Origin: Prorocentrum cordatum
Lineage: Eukaryota; Sar; Dinophyceae; Prorocentrales; Prorocentraceae
Length of the DNA: 64,000 bases
Reading direction: 5' to 3'
Assembly (NCBI GenBank): GCA_963575745.1
Contig: CAUYUJ010020281.1
Coordinates: 800,027-864,026 of the forward strand
The notes beneath the pieces are model-generated. The model was not told the DNA's origin, ran no database searches, and saw only the letters and a program-made list of their open reading frames with translations. Position 1 is the first letter of the stretch; every line of letters begins with the position of its first letter. Positions 1 to 11,037 of this stretch are shown in pieces. The position numbers and the translations under genes were made by a program.

Positions 1-260
1 CAGGGCAGCGCATAACACACCACCTCATACGATACCATAACAGAGCATACACCGTGCTATGACAGATCGTAACAAACCATATCATACCATGTCATAACGT
101 ATCACGACATCAAACCAACTCCCATTTCATACCATGACATATCATACAGGGACAGAGCGCGGCATAACACATTCGATCATCGCACATCAGCAAATATCAT
201 GACACCATATCGCAACAACATGTAACACATCATAGCATGCCAGAACAGGACATGCCAGGA
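1..260. repeat. Degenerate CATAACATA-type low-complexity tract
   Basis: Short words such as cataaca, catatcata, ccatgtcata and acacatcata recur irregularly with no fixed period. Composition is lower in GC than the neighbouring DNA. A similar texture returns around 3050-3160. No coding frame is credible here. Confidence 0.5.
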
Positions 261-299
261 CACATCATACCAACGCGTGCATATCAAATCACTGGTTGA

Positions 300-2405
300 T
301 TGTCATGCGTGTTCCAAGGTGTTTGGCTTTCCCACCTTGTCGGGCTTCCGCTCCAAGACGGCCCCAGAGGCCCCCAAGACCGCCTCGAGACGGCCCAACA
401 GGCCCCCGATAAGGTCCCAAGACGGCCCAAGAGGGCCCGACCACGAGTCAAGAGTGCCTCAAGATAGTCCAAAATGCCTCCAAAAGGATCCCAAGAGGTG
501 ACGAAGAAGGGGACCACGAACCGACAATTCTAGCTTGCCGCCCAAAGAGGCTCCCGGGATGCCTCAAAAGGTTTCCCAGGTGCTCCGCGAGGCCCCCACG
601 AGACCCCCAACAGCCCCGAAAGAGGCTTCAAGAGGCGCCTCCAAGACGCCCCAAGAGGCTTCGACGAGGCCTCCCACAAGGGCCCCACGAGGCCAAAATC
701 CTCCATGTGTATATGTTTTTGTCAAGGTTTTTGGCTTCCTCACCTTTTCGGGCTTCCGACGCTCCACGATGGCCCCAGAGGCCCCCAAGACCGCCTCGAG
801 ACGGCCCAACAGGCCCCCGAGAGGGTCCCAAGACGGCCTAAGAGGACCCGAATACGGGTCCAGAGGGCCTCAAGACAGCCCAAGAGGCCTCCAAGAACGC
901 CCCAAGAGGGGCAAAAGAAGGGGACCACGAACCGAAAGTTCAAGCTCTCCGCCCCAAGAGGCTCCCGGGATGCCCCAAGAGGCCCTCAAGGGGCTCCACG
1001 AGGACCCCACGAGACCCCCAAGCCCAAGAGCCACAAAAGAGGCCTCAGGAGGCGCCTCCAAGACGCCCCATGAGGCTTCGACGAGGTCTCCCACGAGGGC
1101 CCCAAGAGGCCAAAATCTTTCATTCGTAGGTGTTTTGTTCCAGGTTATTGGCTTTCTCGCCTTTTCTTGCCTCCGACGCTCCACGACGGCCCCAAAGGCC
1201 CCCAAGACCGCCTTAAGACTGCCCGTCGGGCCCCCGAGAAGAGGGCCTCAAGACAGCCTAAGAGGCCTCCAAGAAGGCCCCAAGAAGGGACCAAGAAGGG
1301 TACCACGAACCGAAAATTCTAGCTTGCCGCCCCAAGAGGCTCCCGGGATGCCCCCAACAGCCCCAAAAGAGGCCCAAGAGGCCCGAAAACAGCCCCCCAG
1401 AGGCCGCCAAACTGCCTCGGGAAGGCCCCAACGACGCTTCTCACGAGATCCCACCGCGCACCCAAGAGGCTTCTGAGCCACAGCCCAGGCACGGTGGCGG
1501 GATGGGACGAATGCGACCATATCCGCCGCCCCCTGCTTGCAGGGGTGCACGGCGTGCTGGATGTTTCAGGTTTTGGTTTTGGTTCTTTTTCCAAAAGAAC
1601 TCCCCAGTGGGCTCCGGCCCGTCCCGCCACCGTGCCCAAAAACGGCCGTTTCGCTCGGGACATCCTCAAAAAATCGCGAAGATGGCCCAAGATGGCCTCC
1701 AAGTCCGCCCGAGATGGTCCAAGACGGCCTCCAAAACGGCCCAAGAGAGTCCAAGACGGCCCAAGACGGCCCAAGAGGCCCCCCAGAGGCCTCCCAGACG
1801 GCCCAAGAGGCCTCCAAGAGGTCCTCCAGGAGAGTCCGAAGAGGCCAAAATCATTGATTTTCCATTGGTTTTTGAAGGATTTTGGCATTTGCGCCTTTTC
1901 GGCTCTCCGACGGCTCAAGACGGCCCAAGAAGCCCCCAAGATCGCCCAAGAGGCCCCCAAGAGAGCCCCCTGATGGCCCAAGTGGCCTCCAAGATGGCCC
2001 CTAGAGGGCCCCAAGACGGCCCAAGAGGCCTCCAACACGCCCAAGATGGCCTCCAAGACGCCCAAGATGGCCTCCAAGACGGCCCTGGAGCGCCCCAAGA
2101 GGGTCCCCCGTTGGCCCAGAAAGGCTCCCAAAACGGCTCCCGACGGCGTCAGACGTGCCAGGAACCCACCAAGATGGCCGAAGTTGGCTCGAAGCTGGCC
2201 CAAAAGGGCCCAAGAGGCCCCCAAGAGGGCCTCCAGGAAGGCCAAAAGATGCCAAAATCACTGATTTTCCCAAGGTTTTTGATGGATTTGGGCATTTCCC
2301 TTCTTTCGGCCTTCCGACGGCCCGAGACGGCCCAAGAGCCCCCAAAGATCGCCGAAAGATCGCCCAAGAGGCCTCCAAGACGGCGACGATGACCATCAAG
2401 ACGCC
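300..2405 (+). repeat. Dispersed repeat family 1: AAGACGGCCCAAGAGGCC block with recurring linkers
   Basis: The block is built from variants of a 10-20 base word (gcccaagaggcc, ccaagacggcc). A T-rich linker of about 60 bases interrupts it at roughly 312-350, 718-760, 1136-1175, 1850-1910 and 2262-2310. The linker reads like a 'caaggtttttggcttcc...ttttcggcttccgacg' phrase followed by 'gccccagaggcccccaagac'. The first three linkers are about 410 bases apart, so a higher-order unit of about 0.4 kb exists. Long open frames on both strands (up to about 300 codons) come from the stop-poor repeat words and are not genes. Related blocks lie at 52910-53230 (inverted) and 54930-55500, with looser matches near 28340 and 33930. 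Confidence 0.85.
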
Positions 2406-2450
2406 CACGTGTTCCCCGAAGGCTTTCCAAACCGATTCGGGGAACACATG
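2406..2450. repeat. Near-perfect hairpin, 15-bp arms
   Basis: Left arm cacgtgttccccgaa (2406-2420) pairs with right arm ttcggggaacacatg (2436-2450). The inner 12 pairs are perfect and only one of the 15 is mismatched; the loop is 15 bases. It sits exactly where repeat family 1 stops and single-copy-looking DNA begins. There is no T-run after it to suggest a terminator. Confidence 0.7.
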
Positions 2451-2567
2451 ATCCGATGGCTTGGCAGGTCTGGCCTCAACGTTCGGCCACATAGGCGCTT
2501 CCACAAAGGCAGGGGGCGGCGGTGATTCGCCGTAGGCGTCTTCGATACAAATACAAGCATGATTCAC
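2440..2567 (-). other. Short coding-like fragment, function unknown
   Basis: On the minus strand about 40 codons (including IEDAYGESPPPPAFVEAP) read with varied amino-acid use unlike the repeat beside it, then run into repeat family 1. There is no recognised domain, splice context or homologue. It could be a chance open frame. Confidence 0.2.
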
Positions 2568-3150
2568 GCACCGGTTGAGCTAGGGTAGTATGAATTCATA
2601 ATTCGGACGGACGATGGGAAATCGGGTGCGAATGAGGGATACCGACTGCGGCGTTGTCGCTGGGACCTGTGTCAGTATTCCTTCTGGATTTACACCCCGT
2701 GCTCTACCCAACCAACGACAAACCGAGGGCTATGTGGGCTTTGTGCGCGGTTTTGGGTGAAGTCTTGCACTTTGAAATTCCCAACGCTCGTAGAGGACCT
2801 GTAAGGCCCCCACGACGGCCCCACGACGGCAGCTGCGACCTCCACGACGCCCACAGAGGCGCCCCAGATCAACTCCGGAGAAAAACCAGCAAAAGGACCC
2901 GACCGGACACTCCGAGCCCTCAGCCCTAAGAAGACCACAAGAGATCCCACCAAAACCCCCACAAGGCTGACACGAGGCCCACGCCGGACGGCATCTACTA
3001 CACCCCCAAGGGGTCGGCGGTGCGGCGTAAGCGCGTAAGCCCGATAGTCATACAATGACAGAGGTGCTCATGACAGAGCATAGTTTGACAGAAACGAAAC
3101 ACAAACTTGTAGAGGAACGTCATAACATAGCAGACAGCACCATCACATAA
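2568..3150. other. No gene seen; mixed sequence
   Basis: The stretch holds a weak continuation of gacggcccc-type words around 2800-2950 and otherwise single-copy-looking DNA. No open frame with convincing composition was found. Confidence 0.4.
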
Positions 3151-3159
3151 TCAAGCGCG

Positions 3160-3790
3160 ACGTGCGCGCCGAAGTCAACCTGGTCACAGGTACAAGCAGG
3201 CGTAGCAACGAACGATCGGACGACTTATCTAATGTGTCAGGCGCCACGGCGTCTCGCCGTCCCGTCGACAACAGAACAGATCATAGAACATCATCGCATA
3301 ATATAATCTTATCGAGCCCAACACAGCTGAGCACTGTTAAATATTGCAGCGGCAAATTAAGGGCGCACTGTCAAACGCAGCATCCGCGCCTGGCCACAAG
3401 AAAACACAGGCGCGGCAACGACCGATTAGACGACATATCAAACGCGACAGGCGTCACGCCGCCACGCCGCCCCGTCGAGAGCAGAACAGATACAAACATA
3501 TGCGCATAGAGCAGAACATAACCGAACACAATAGAGTAGAAGCCAGCAGAGACCGAGTACTGGTTGCCTATCATACTCGACATGCGCGCCAAACCCAGGC
3601 TGGCCACAGAAACAAACGGTAACAACAACGACAGATTAGAAACCATACCAAACGTGAAAGGCGTCACGACGTCACGCAGGTCCGTCCACAACATATCATA
3701 GCATAACCCAATGCTATATACTGCACTGGGCCAGGATCGAACATAACATGATATAGCACAGTATTTCCGTATGCGCCAGCCACCACTTCA
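3160..3790 (+). repeat. Tandem repeat, 210-bp period, three diverged copies
   Basis: The anchor word gcaacg/caacaacg recurs at 3201, 3411 and 3621, exactly 210 bases apart. Each anchor is followed by cgacagattaga-like and caggcgtcacg...ccgtc-like phrases and preceded by ctggccacag. A partial fourth unit seems to start near 3768. Copies have diverged by many substitutions. Confidence 0.75.
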
Positions 3791-4560
3791 CGGCGTCTCA
3801 TTCAACGCGACATGCGCCCCGTCGTCAGAGGAGGGCGGAGTGTCTGGAGCAGGAGAAGGAAGGAGAGCTCCGCCTCGCCTCCTCCTCCTCTTCCTCCTTC
3901 GTCGTTCGCCTCCTCGTCGTGCTGCTGCTGCTGCTCCTCCTCCTTCAACAAGCTCCAGGTTCTCTCCAACCATGTCGGTTGTATCTCGCGAGGCTCGTTT
4001 TTGTGGGCCGGCTTGTCGTTCCAGGGAGCTGCTTCGCTTTCTTTCGTCCTGGGCACTGGGGGCTGTTAGACTTTCGGATACCATCAACCTGCGACCTGGC
4101 CCGGCCGCCGCGCTGGCCGAAACCGCCGGGCCCCGCGCACACCGTTCCAGTAGGCGCGCGCACCGCTGGGAACAAATCCCGAAGGTTTCGGTGCGGATTG
4201 GTCGGAACAAACTAGTTGTCGTTAGTGTGGTTTCTATATGTAATAACACACAACTCAAACTCCGCAGCCTTCGACGAACCTCCCACCGTTCACACGACAG
4301 CTGGCACTGCGACAGGATCCGCCTGGGCACTGAACTAATGAGAAACGGCCTGACTGAAGGGGCAACTTAACCCTGACGACGAGGCGGATGGACAGTGGGC
4401 ACCGTAATCGCCCCAAACGGCTGTCACTAGCGCAGCAACAGGAGCAGAGACACGCACGAGGAATCACTGTTACGAAGGGTCACTCTAACGCGTGGCCGAC
4501 TCCCGTCGGCCCAAGATCCTGGTGGCATTGCTGTTGGCGGGGGCGGCCGCAACCTCGGGC
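3791..4560. other. CTC-rich patch and unassigned sequence
   Basis: A CTC/TCC-rich tract occupies about 3870-3955. The rest (3960-4560) shows no array. Minus-strand codons around 3960-4120 (for example TTDMVGENLELVEG) have mild coding texture but no recognisable family. Confidence 0.3.
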
Positions 4561-4740
4561 GGGGGCGGGGGGGGGGTGGGGGAAACATGTTCGCCAGCTT
4601 AGGGGGGGGGGGGGGGCGAGGGGCGGGGGAGGGAGGGAGGGGGGACGAGGGAGGGAAGAGAAAAAGGGGAGGGATGGGGTGAGAGGGGGGGAAGAGGGGG
4701 GTGGGGAGGGCAGGGAGGGGGGAACGTGCCTCAGTAGGGG
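4555..4740 (+). repeat. G-run tract with quadruplex potential
   Basis: Runs of 5 to 14 consecutive G occur at about 4561-4577, 4602-4616 and repeatedly to 4735, mixed with GGGA/GAGG words. Many groups of four G-runs lie within 30 bases, the classical G-quadruplex requirement. Confidence 0.75.
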
Positions 4741-4789
4741 AGTCCGCCAACATACATTCTGCTCGATGCACTGGGACCTTCCGACGGGC

Positions 4790-5300
4790 AGCCCTGGGCC
4801 TCCAGGAGGCGGTCGCCGCAACGCGCGGCCGCTGCAGCGCCGTGCCCCCCCCCTCGCCGCGCAGGGGAAGCCTGCCGCGACCCGACGGGAAACCCCTCGA
4901 GCGGGACCGCTCCAGCCGCTGGCCCCCCCCCGAGGAGCAGGGCCATGCCGGCGCGACGCCCAGGCGCACGAGCCCCAGCCTGGCGACCTGAGGTGCGGGG
5001 CCACGCACAGAGCCTCCTCCTCCTCCTTTTCCTCCTCCTCCTCCTCCTCCCCGCTGAGAGGGGCCATACCAGCCGTGACTGGGTACCGCACAGCAGAAGG
5101 GGCAGCACCGCGAGCGGGGGCCCGATGCAGAAGCGCGGCGCTGGCACCCCGAGGGGCGGGGCCGCGCCAGCTGTGCAAAGTGGACCCCCCCCCGCCGCGC
5201 AAGGGAGGAGGGAACGCACAATTGCCTGCCTCCGTTGCCACGCAGGGGATCCAGTGGCCTGCCCCATTGCCGCGCAAGGGACTCCCACGTAGACTCCAAT
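4790..5300. repeat. GC-rich region with recurring CCGCGCAGGGG words
   Basis: The phrase ccgccgcgcagggg or ccacgcagggg recurs near 4855, 4930, 5200, 5240 and 5270, each preceded by a C run, which suggests old diverged copies of a repeat about 80-100 bases long. A small CTC tract lies at 5015-5055. Open frames exist on both strands because stops are rare. Confidence 0.45.
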
Positions 5301-5399
5301 CTTTGGGTGTCGATGGCTCATGGCCAACTGGATCGCCGCTTTCTGGACTGCCCTCACTTTGGCCTCCTAGCATTCGCCGGAACACTCCTCCTTGAGACA

Positions 5400-6046
5400 G
5401 CGTGCTCTGCCACCGCTGGTACAAAATCCAGCGCGCCTCTTGCAGATCGTGATCGGGCCGAATACCACTGGCGCATGTCCGCAGCCGCGAACATGTCTGA
5501 TCGCCCCTGGTACCAGCAGCGCGCGATCCTCCGTCACCTCTCACGTCTGCGCTCTGACAGGCACAAACCTTGGGCGATCGAGAAGGAAACAATCGGCCGA
5601 TCAACTCAAAGCCGCCGTCGGCCCGCATCTCCTGAACTTCTCCTTGGATCTCAAGCTGCGGGGCGCATAGTCTGTCCACGTCGCTGAATTGCAGTTGCGG
5701 CGCCTCCAGCATCTCGGCGCGTGGGATTCGGGGCTGCACCAGACCACGCGGTGTTCTGGCGCTGCTGTCGACGCATTTGACTCACCCAGCTTGGTCAATC
5801 GAATCTGCAATTTCTTCTGGGCCCACTCAACATGTCTTTGGGCAATATGTCCCAGCATCGCCACCGCGTCGACCGCGCTCTGGAACCGGGCCCGGCCCTC
5901 GCGCAGAAACCCGTCCATGGATTGCCGATCCAGCCGGCCAGTTCACAACATCTTTCCACCACTTGCTCGCGCGTGAGATGAGACCCTTGGCAGACAGAGT
6001 CGGGCTTGGGCTTCTCGTCGCGAAGGTCTATAATCTTCCACCACAA
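5400..6046 (-). pseudogene. Frame-shifted coding-like region, unknown protein
   Basis: On the minus strand three frames follow one another with protein-like composition. About 40 codons contain LTREQVVERCCELAGWIGN (6046 to about 5930). A second frame contains LGHIAQRHVEWAQKKLQIRL (about 5918-5780). A third contains LEAPQLQFSDVDRLCAPQLE (about 5710-5590). The amphipathic, Gln/Arg/Leu-rich second segment suggests helix. Each frame breaks within about 120 bases, so this is either a pseudogene or exons separated by very short introns. I do not recognise the family. The same strand carries further coding-like sequence up to 8930, so these may be parts of one decayed gene. Confidence 0.4.
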
Positions 6047-6435
6047 TCCAACTTTGTCTTGCCCCTGTACTGCGCCTCCAGTCTCGATTGGCCTCGCCCG
6101 TCAGGGATGGGCGGTCCGTCGTCGCGACCGCCGGCCCACCTGCAACCTCAGGCGCCTGCGCTGCCGCGCATCTCTCGGCAGATGGGGCAGACTGGTTGAG
6201 ACCCGGCACCCCCCCCGTGCCTCGCGCGACATGACGCGGCCGCCCCCGCGGTCCATCCACCGCGTCTGCGCTCGGGGAAGTTCGGGTAGACGTCGACGCC
6301 GCCCGCGTAGACTCGGCCCTCCAACCCGTCTTCCTCCTCCTCCTCGCAGGTCGCGCCATAGCCGTAGCAGACCCGCGGCAACTAGGGGGCCGCGGTCCTT
6401 GCCCCCCTGGGGTGCCAATCATATCCAAGCTGTGC
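6047..6435 (-). other. Coding-like but ambiguous stretch
   Basis: All three minus frames are open for long distances. One reads through EEEEEDGLEGRVYAGGVDVY (about 6340-6281), which has more natural composition than the Arg/Pro-rich alternatives. No domain is recognised. Confidence 0.25.
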
Positions 6436-7844
6436 TTACCAGGTGCCCCCGCTCTTTCGATGGGCGCGACCGGCGCGTCGGCCATCGCGCGCGGGCGCGA
6501 TGCCGCGTCGTCGGCGCGCGCGTGCCACTGTCAGGCGGCAGTTCGCTCGCGATTCTGAAAGGCGCGGGCGATCGCCCGAACCTATTCCCCATCGGCTTCG
6601 CAAGCTCGGCGCAGCGCGCGCTTGTCTGTGCGCTGCCGCCCCGACTCGCGGCGCCCGGCAGCGGGGCGCCGCCGCTAGGTCCGCCAGGGCTCGCGGCCGC
6701 GGAGTGAGAGCAGCGTTTCGCGGAAACTTTGTTACGCGAATTTGATGCGGCGGGCTTAAGCATGGCCGCGCGAGTCCACGACCTCGTCGGGGGCCTGCCC
6801 CCCCGTCGTTGTCTTCCTGCTCCGAAAGGGCGCGCTCCTCCTCGCGCCGTGCCCCCGCGGGCTTCTTCGCGGCTGCGGGCCTCTGGGGCGGCGCGCCATG
6901 GCTCGGCGGCTTCTCCGTGGGCCGCGTCTCGTGCATAGCATGCGGCGCCCCCGTTTCTTTGTCGCCGCCGCGCGCCCCGGCCGCGCGCGCGCCCTCGGGC
7001 CCCGGCGCCAACTTGCACTCCGCGCTTTGCTCCATCAGGGGCATGCGCTCGTAGTCGAAAGCGAAGATCTCGACGTCGCCCTTCTTCTTGTCGCACTTCT
7101 CGCGCTGGTTCTCCCCGGGGGCGGCGGCGGCAGCGGCGGCGCCGCCTGGCGAGGGCGTGATGCCGATGGGGCCGCTGCCTCGTGGCGCCAAGATCCTCGC
7201 CCCCGTGCTCAGCGGGGCCCCCGTGGGAGCCGTCGCGCGGCGCGCCCTGTAGATCGACCCAGGGCTCGTCGCGGACCCGCTGGCCGAGGCAGGCGCGCTC
7301 GCCCGTCTCGCGGGGGATCTGCTCCTGCTAGGGGCCCTCGTCGTCGAAGTATTCTGGTTGCCTGGTTCCAGCCTTCCAATCTCGCCGATGCGCTTCACCG
7401 CGGGGCGCAACTTCGATCCGCCCGCAGCCGTTCTCCAATCCGCGCTGACGTGCGAGAGGGCAGCCGACCGCTTTCTCGCGTACATGTTGGCGTCGCCCCC
7501 GGCGATGCCGAGCTTTTTGGTGAGCAGCTCTCACAGCTGAGGCTCAGCGATCCGACGGGCGCATTGGGCGACATAGCCCAGGGGCCCCATGTTGTTGGCG
7601 ACGAGATCGCCCATGTCGGACTGGTGAATTTTATCTGCATGATTTCTGCCGGGCAAGACTTCGCCAGCCTCTCCGCGTTCGCAGCCGTGGCGGTGTTCTT
7701 TACCCGCTCGGCCATATTATTCAAACGCAACTTGGGCCCAAAGGGTTTCGGATCGGGATATGTTGGCCGTTTGTTGTTCCGCCCCCTCCCGCGCAGGAGG
7801 GGCGACGTGCCCGCGGAGAGCAGCGCTGTCAGCGTCGCCCCCAA
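6436..7844 (-). pseudogene. Degenerate minus-strand gene relic, unknown function
   Basis: Reading on the minus strand from 7844, the first frame gives a plausible segment (PKPFGPKLRLNNMAERVKNT, AERLAKSCPAEIMQ). Near 7630 the sensible frame shifts to one reading MGDLVANNMGPLGYVAQCAR, reaches an in-frame TGA near 7540 and continues in the same frame with ELLTKKLGIAGGDANMYARK. After about 7330 the frame becomes Pro/Arg/Ala-rich, with one well-formed island, KCDKKKGDVEIFAFDYERMP (about 7110-7050). One frame shift and one nonsense codon argue for a pseudogene. No known domain was recognised, so function is not assigned. The abundance of short charged helices would suit a retroelement accessory protein, but that is a guess. 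Confidence 0.4.
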
Positions 7845-7904
7845 ACTAGTCGCATCCTGGAAAAAGGCTGTCTTCGCTAATCAAGAAAAGGCTGTCGTCG
7901 CTAA

Positions 7905-8930
7905 TTAATCCAGGATCTGCGTTCCTAGTTGGAGAAGAGTGGGCCATCGAGGTCGACGCATCACTGCGGCAATTCCGCGGTTGCCGACAACGCCTGGCCA
8001 ACCGCGGCCGTTTATCGACGCGCTGGTAGCGCGAACTAGCGGCGCCCTCTCTCCAGCCCGCTCATCCGAATGAATGGGCTCAAGCCTGCGCTGCGCCGGC
8101 GTCGCTGCAAGGCCTGGCGCGACTACCTCCGCGCAGTCGCGAGCGCGGCGGGGGCTTCTCCCCCTGGGCGAGGCGGCCTTCTCTGGGGGGGCCCCTCGAC
8201 GCGCCGTGCTTTCAAAACAAACAGCCATTATGATCCCCTTCTTGCACTTCGCCCGGCTCTGGCCGCCGAGGTCGAGGTTGCTGGGCGGGGGCGCGGTCGC
8301 CGGGCAATGACCGGCACGTCGCGCGAAGGTTGTCTGGCTCACTCCAACGTCGCATCGCCGGGTCGCGCCTGTCCGACCGTCGAAGGCCCGGTGACATCCG
8401 CGCGAAACAACCTTTCTCAACTCAGACTGCCCCCGAGCCCGTCCGCGCAGATCTTGGGCGAGAGCCGGCGGCGGGGGCCGCCCTGGAAACGACCTGCGCC
8501 GCCGCCGCTCCGGCGTTGGATTTCGCCTCCATGTGCGCATCGCATCCGGGAATGGCGGGTCTTGCGAGCGCTCGACTGCGGCGCCGAATTCGCATCGCCA
8601 AATCGCGTGGCCGCGCGACGCAACCTGCTCGGCCCCCATGTCGTCGCACCCCTTGGCCCATCCGCCCCCGCTGCGGCGTTGCAAGGGGGGGGGTCGCTCG
8701 GGCCCTTTCCGCTCTCGCTCTCGCGCCCCGTTCCGCCGTCCTCTGTTCTACCCAAACCCCGCGACAACTCATTGGGGCCCCCCGCCGGCTTTGGGATCTG
8801 CGGGGTGGCCGGTGCCGGCGCGAAGAGCTCGAAGCTATCGCGGCGCGCGTCGGCCAGCCCGCGATCGCGGGCAGCCTGCCCGAGCGTTCGGCGCTGAAAC
8901 TGAAGTTTTTCACAGCCCTCCTTGGTTGGG
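7905..8930 (-). other. Coding-like minus-strand region with frame changes
   Basis: From 8920 downward the minus strand reads QFQRRTLGQAARDRGLADAR, then shifts to frames carrying CEFGAAVERSQDPPFPDAMR (about 8600-8530), and finally RAKCKKGIIMAVCFESTARR (about 8260-8200). Codon texture is protein-like but no frame persists and no family is recognised. It may be the upstream portion of the relic at 6436-7844. Confidence 0.3.
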
Positions 8931-9007
8931 TATTCGTTTTGAATAAGGGGCTGTGGTCTCCACCTTCCTTCCTCCCGCCCCCCTCCCTCTTCCTGCGTCC
9001 TGCGTCC

Positions 9008-10118
9008 TGCTTCCTGCTTTATTCTGCGATCTGTGAAACTGTTGCGACTTCCGAGGCCTGCTGGGGGGCCCGGCGCAGCGACGCCGTGCGCGGGCCCAAA
9101 TTCGACCTCGCCATCCCTGGGGGGCTGCGACCTGTGAGACAGTCGCCACTTTCGAGGCCAGCTGGGGGGCCCAGCGCAGTGGCGCCACGCGCGGGCCCAA
9201 ATTAAACCTCGCCGTCCCTGGGGGGCTGCGATCTGTGAAACTGTCGCCACTTTCGAGGCCTGCTGGGGGGCCCAGCACAGTGGCGCCACGCGCGGGCCCA
9301 AATTAAACCTCGCCATCTCTGGGGGGCTGCGATCTGTGGAACTGTCGACACTTTCGAGGCCTGCTGGGGGGCCCAGCACAGTGGCGCCACGCGCGGGCCC
9401 AAATTAAACCTCGCCGTCTCTGGGGGGCTGCGATCTGTGAAACTGTCTCCACTTTCGAAGCCTGCTGGGGGGCCCGGCACAGTGGCGCCACGCGCGGGCC
9501 CAAATTAAACCTTGCCGTGCCTGGGGGGCTGCGATCTGTGAAACTGTCGCCACTTTCGAGGCCGGTTGGGGGGCCCAGCGCAGTGACGCCACGCGCGGAC
9601 TCAAATTAAACCTCGTCATCCCTGGGGGGCTGCGATCTGTGAAACCGTCGCCACTATCGAGGCCTGCTGGAGGGCCCAGCACAGTGACGCCACGCGCGGA
9701 CCCAAATTAAACCTCGCCGTGCCTGGGGGGCTGCGATCTGCGAAGCTGTCGCCACTTTCGAAGCCTGCTGGGGGGCCCTGCGCAATGGCGCCACGCGCGG
9801 ACCCAAATTAAACCTCGCCGTGCCTGGGGGGCTGCGATCTGTGAAACTGTCGCCACTTTCGAGGCCTGCTGGGGGGCCCAGCGCAGTGACGCCACGCGCG
9901 GACCCAAATTAGACCTCGTCATCCCTGGGGGGCTGCGATCTGTGAAAATATCGCCACTATCGAGGCCTGCTGGAGGGCCCAGCACAGCGACGCTTCGCGC
10001 GGACCCAAATTAAACCTCGCCGTGCCTGGGGGGCTGCGATCTGCGATGCTGTCGCCACTTTCGAGGGCTGCTGGTGGGTCCAGCGGAGTGAAGCACTGCG
10101 CGGATCTGAGCAAGACCT
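9008..10118 (+). repeat. 101-bp tandem array, subfamily I (about 10-11 copies)
   Basis: The cg(c/t)c start of the unit falls at 9109, 9210, 9311, 9412, 9513, 9614, 9715, 9816, 9917 and 10018, which is nine consecutive steps of exactly 101 bases. A unit runs ctgggggg-ctgcgatctgtgaaactgtc-gccactttcgaggcctgctg-gggggcccagca, then gcgcgg(g/a)cccaaattaaacc. Copies differ by a few substitutions and no indels. Several overlapping minus-strand open frames are artefacts of the repeat. Confidence 0.97.
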
Positions 10119-11000
10119 CGCCGTGCCTGGGGGGGCTGCTATCTGCGAAATCGCTGCCACTTTCGAGGGCTGGTGGTGGGTCCTGCAGAATGAGGCGCCG
10201 CGCGGGTCCGAGCAAGACCTCGCCGTGCCTGGGGGGCTGGGGTCTGCGAAACTGTGGCCACTTTCGAGGGCTGCTGGTGGGTCCTGCGGAGTGAGGCGCC
10301 GCGCGGATCTGAAGTGACCTCGCTGTGCCTGGGGGGTGCGATCTGCCAAACTGTCGCCACTTTCGAGGGCTGCTGGTGGGTCCAGCGGAATGAGGCACCG
10401 CGCAAATCTGGGCAAGACCTCGCCGTGCCTGGGGGGCTGCGATCTGCGAAACTGTCGCCACTTTCGAAGGCTGCCTGAGGGGCCAGCATAGCGATCTGCG
10501 ACATTGCACCCACTTTGGAGGGCTGCTGGTGGGCCCAGCGGAGCGAGGCGCCGCGCAGATCTGAGCGGGGCCTCGCTGTCTCTGGAGGGGTTCGATCTGC
10601 GAGCATGTCGCTTTCGAGGGCTGCTGGTGGGTCCTGCGGAGTGATGCGCCGCGCAGACCTGAGCGGGACCTTGCCGTCCCTGACGGGCTGCGATCAGCGA
10701 TGCTGTCGCCGCTTTCGAGGGCTGCTGTGGTGGGTCCTGCGGAGTGAGGGGCCGCGCAGATCTGAGCAGTACCTCGCCGTGCCTGGGGGGCTGCGATCTG
10801 CGAAATTGCCCCCGCTTTGGAGGGCTGCTGGTGGGGCCAGCGGAGTGAAGCACCGCGCAGATCTGAGCGGGGCCTCGCCGTCCATGGGGGGCTGCGATCT
10901 GCGAAGCCGTCGCAACTTTCGAAGGCTGGTGGCGGGTTCGGCGGAGCGAGGCACCAGGCATATCTGAGCAAGACATCGCAATCCTTGGGGGGCTGCGAAC
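10119..11000 (+). repeat. 101-bp tandem array, subfamily II (about 8-9 copies)
   Basis: The first half of the unit is shared with subfamily I, but the second half changes to gggtccagcggagtgagg and gcgcggatctgagcaagacc. Unit starts at 10119, 10221, 10321, 10421, 10573, 10672, 10775, 10876 and 10977 give periods of 99-103 apart from one 152-base step holding an extra half unit (about 10470-10520). Divergence is higher than in subfamily I. Confidence 0.93.
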
Positions 11001-11037
11001 CTCACGAATGCCGCTCGCAGAAGTAGATGCGCCCATG

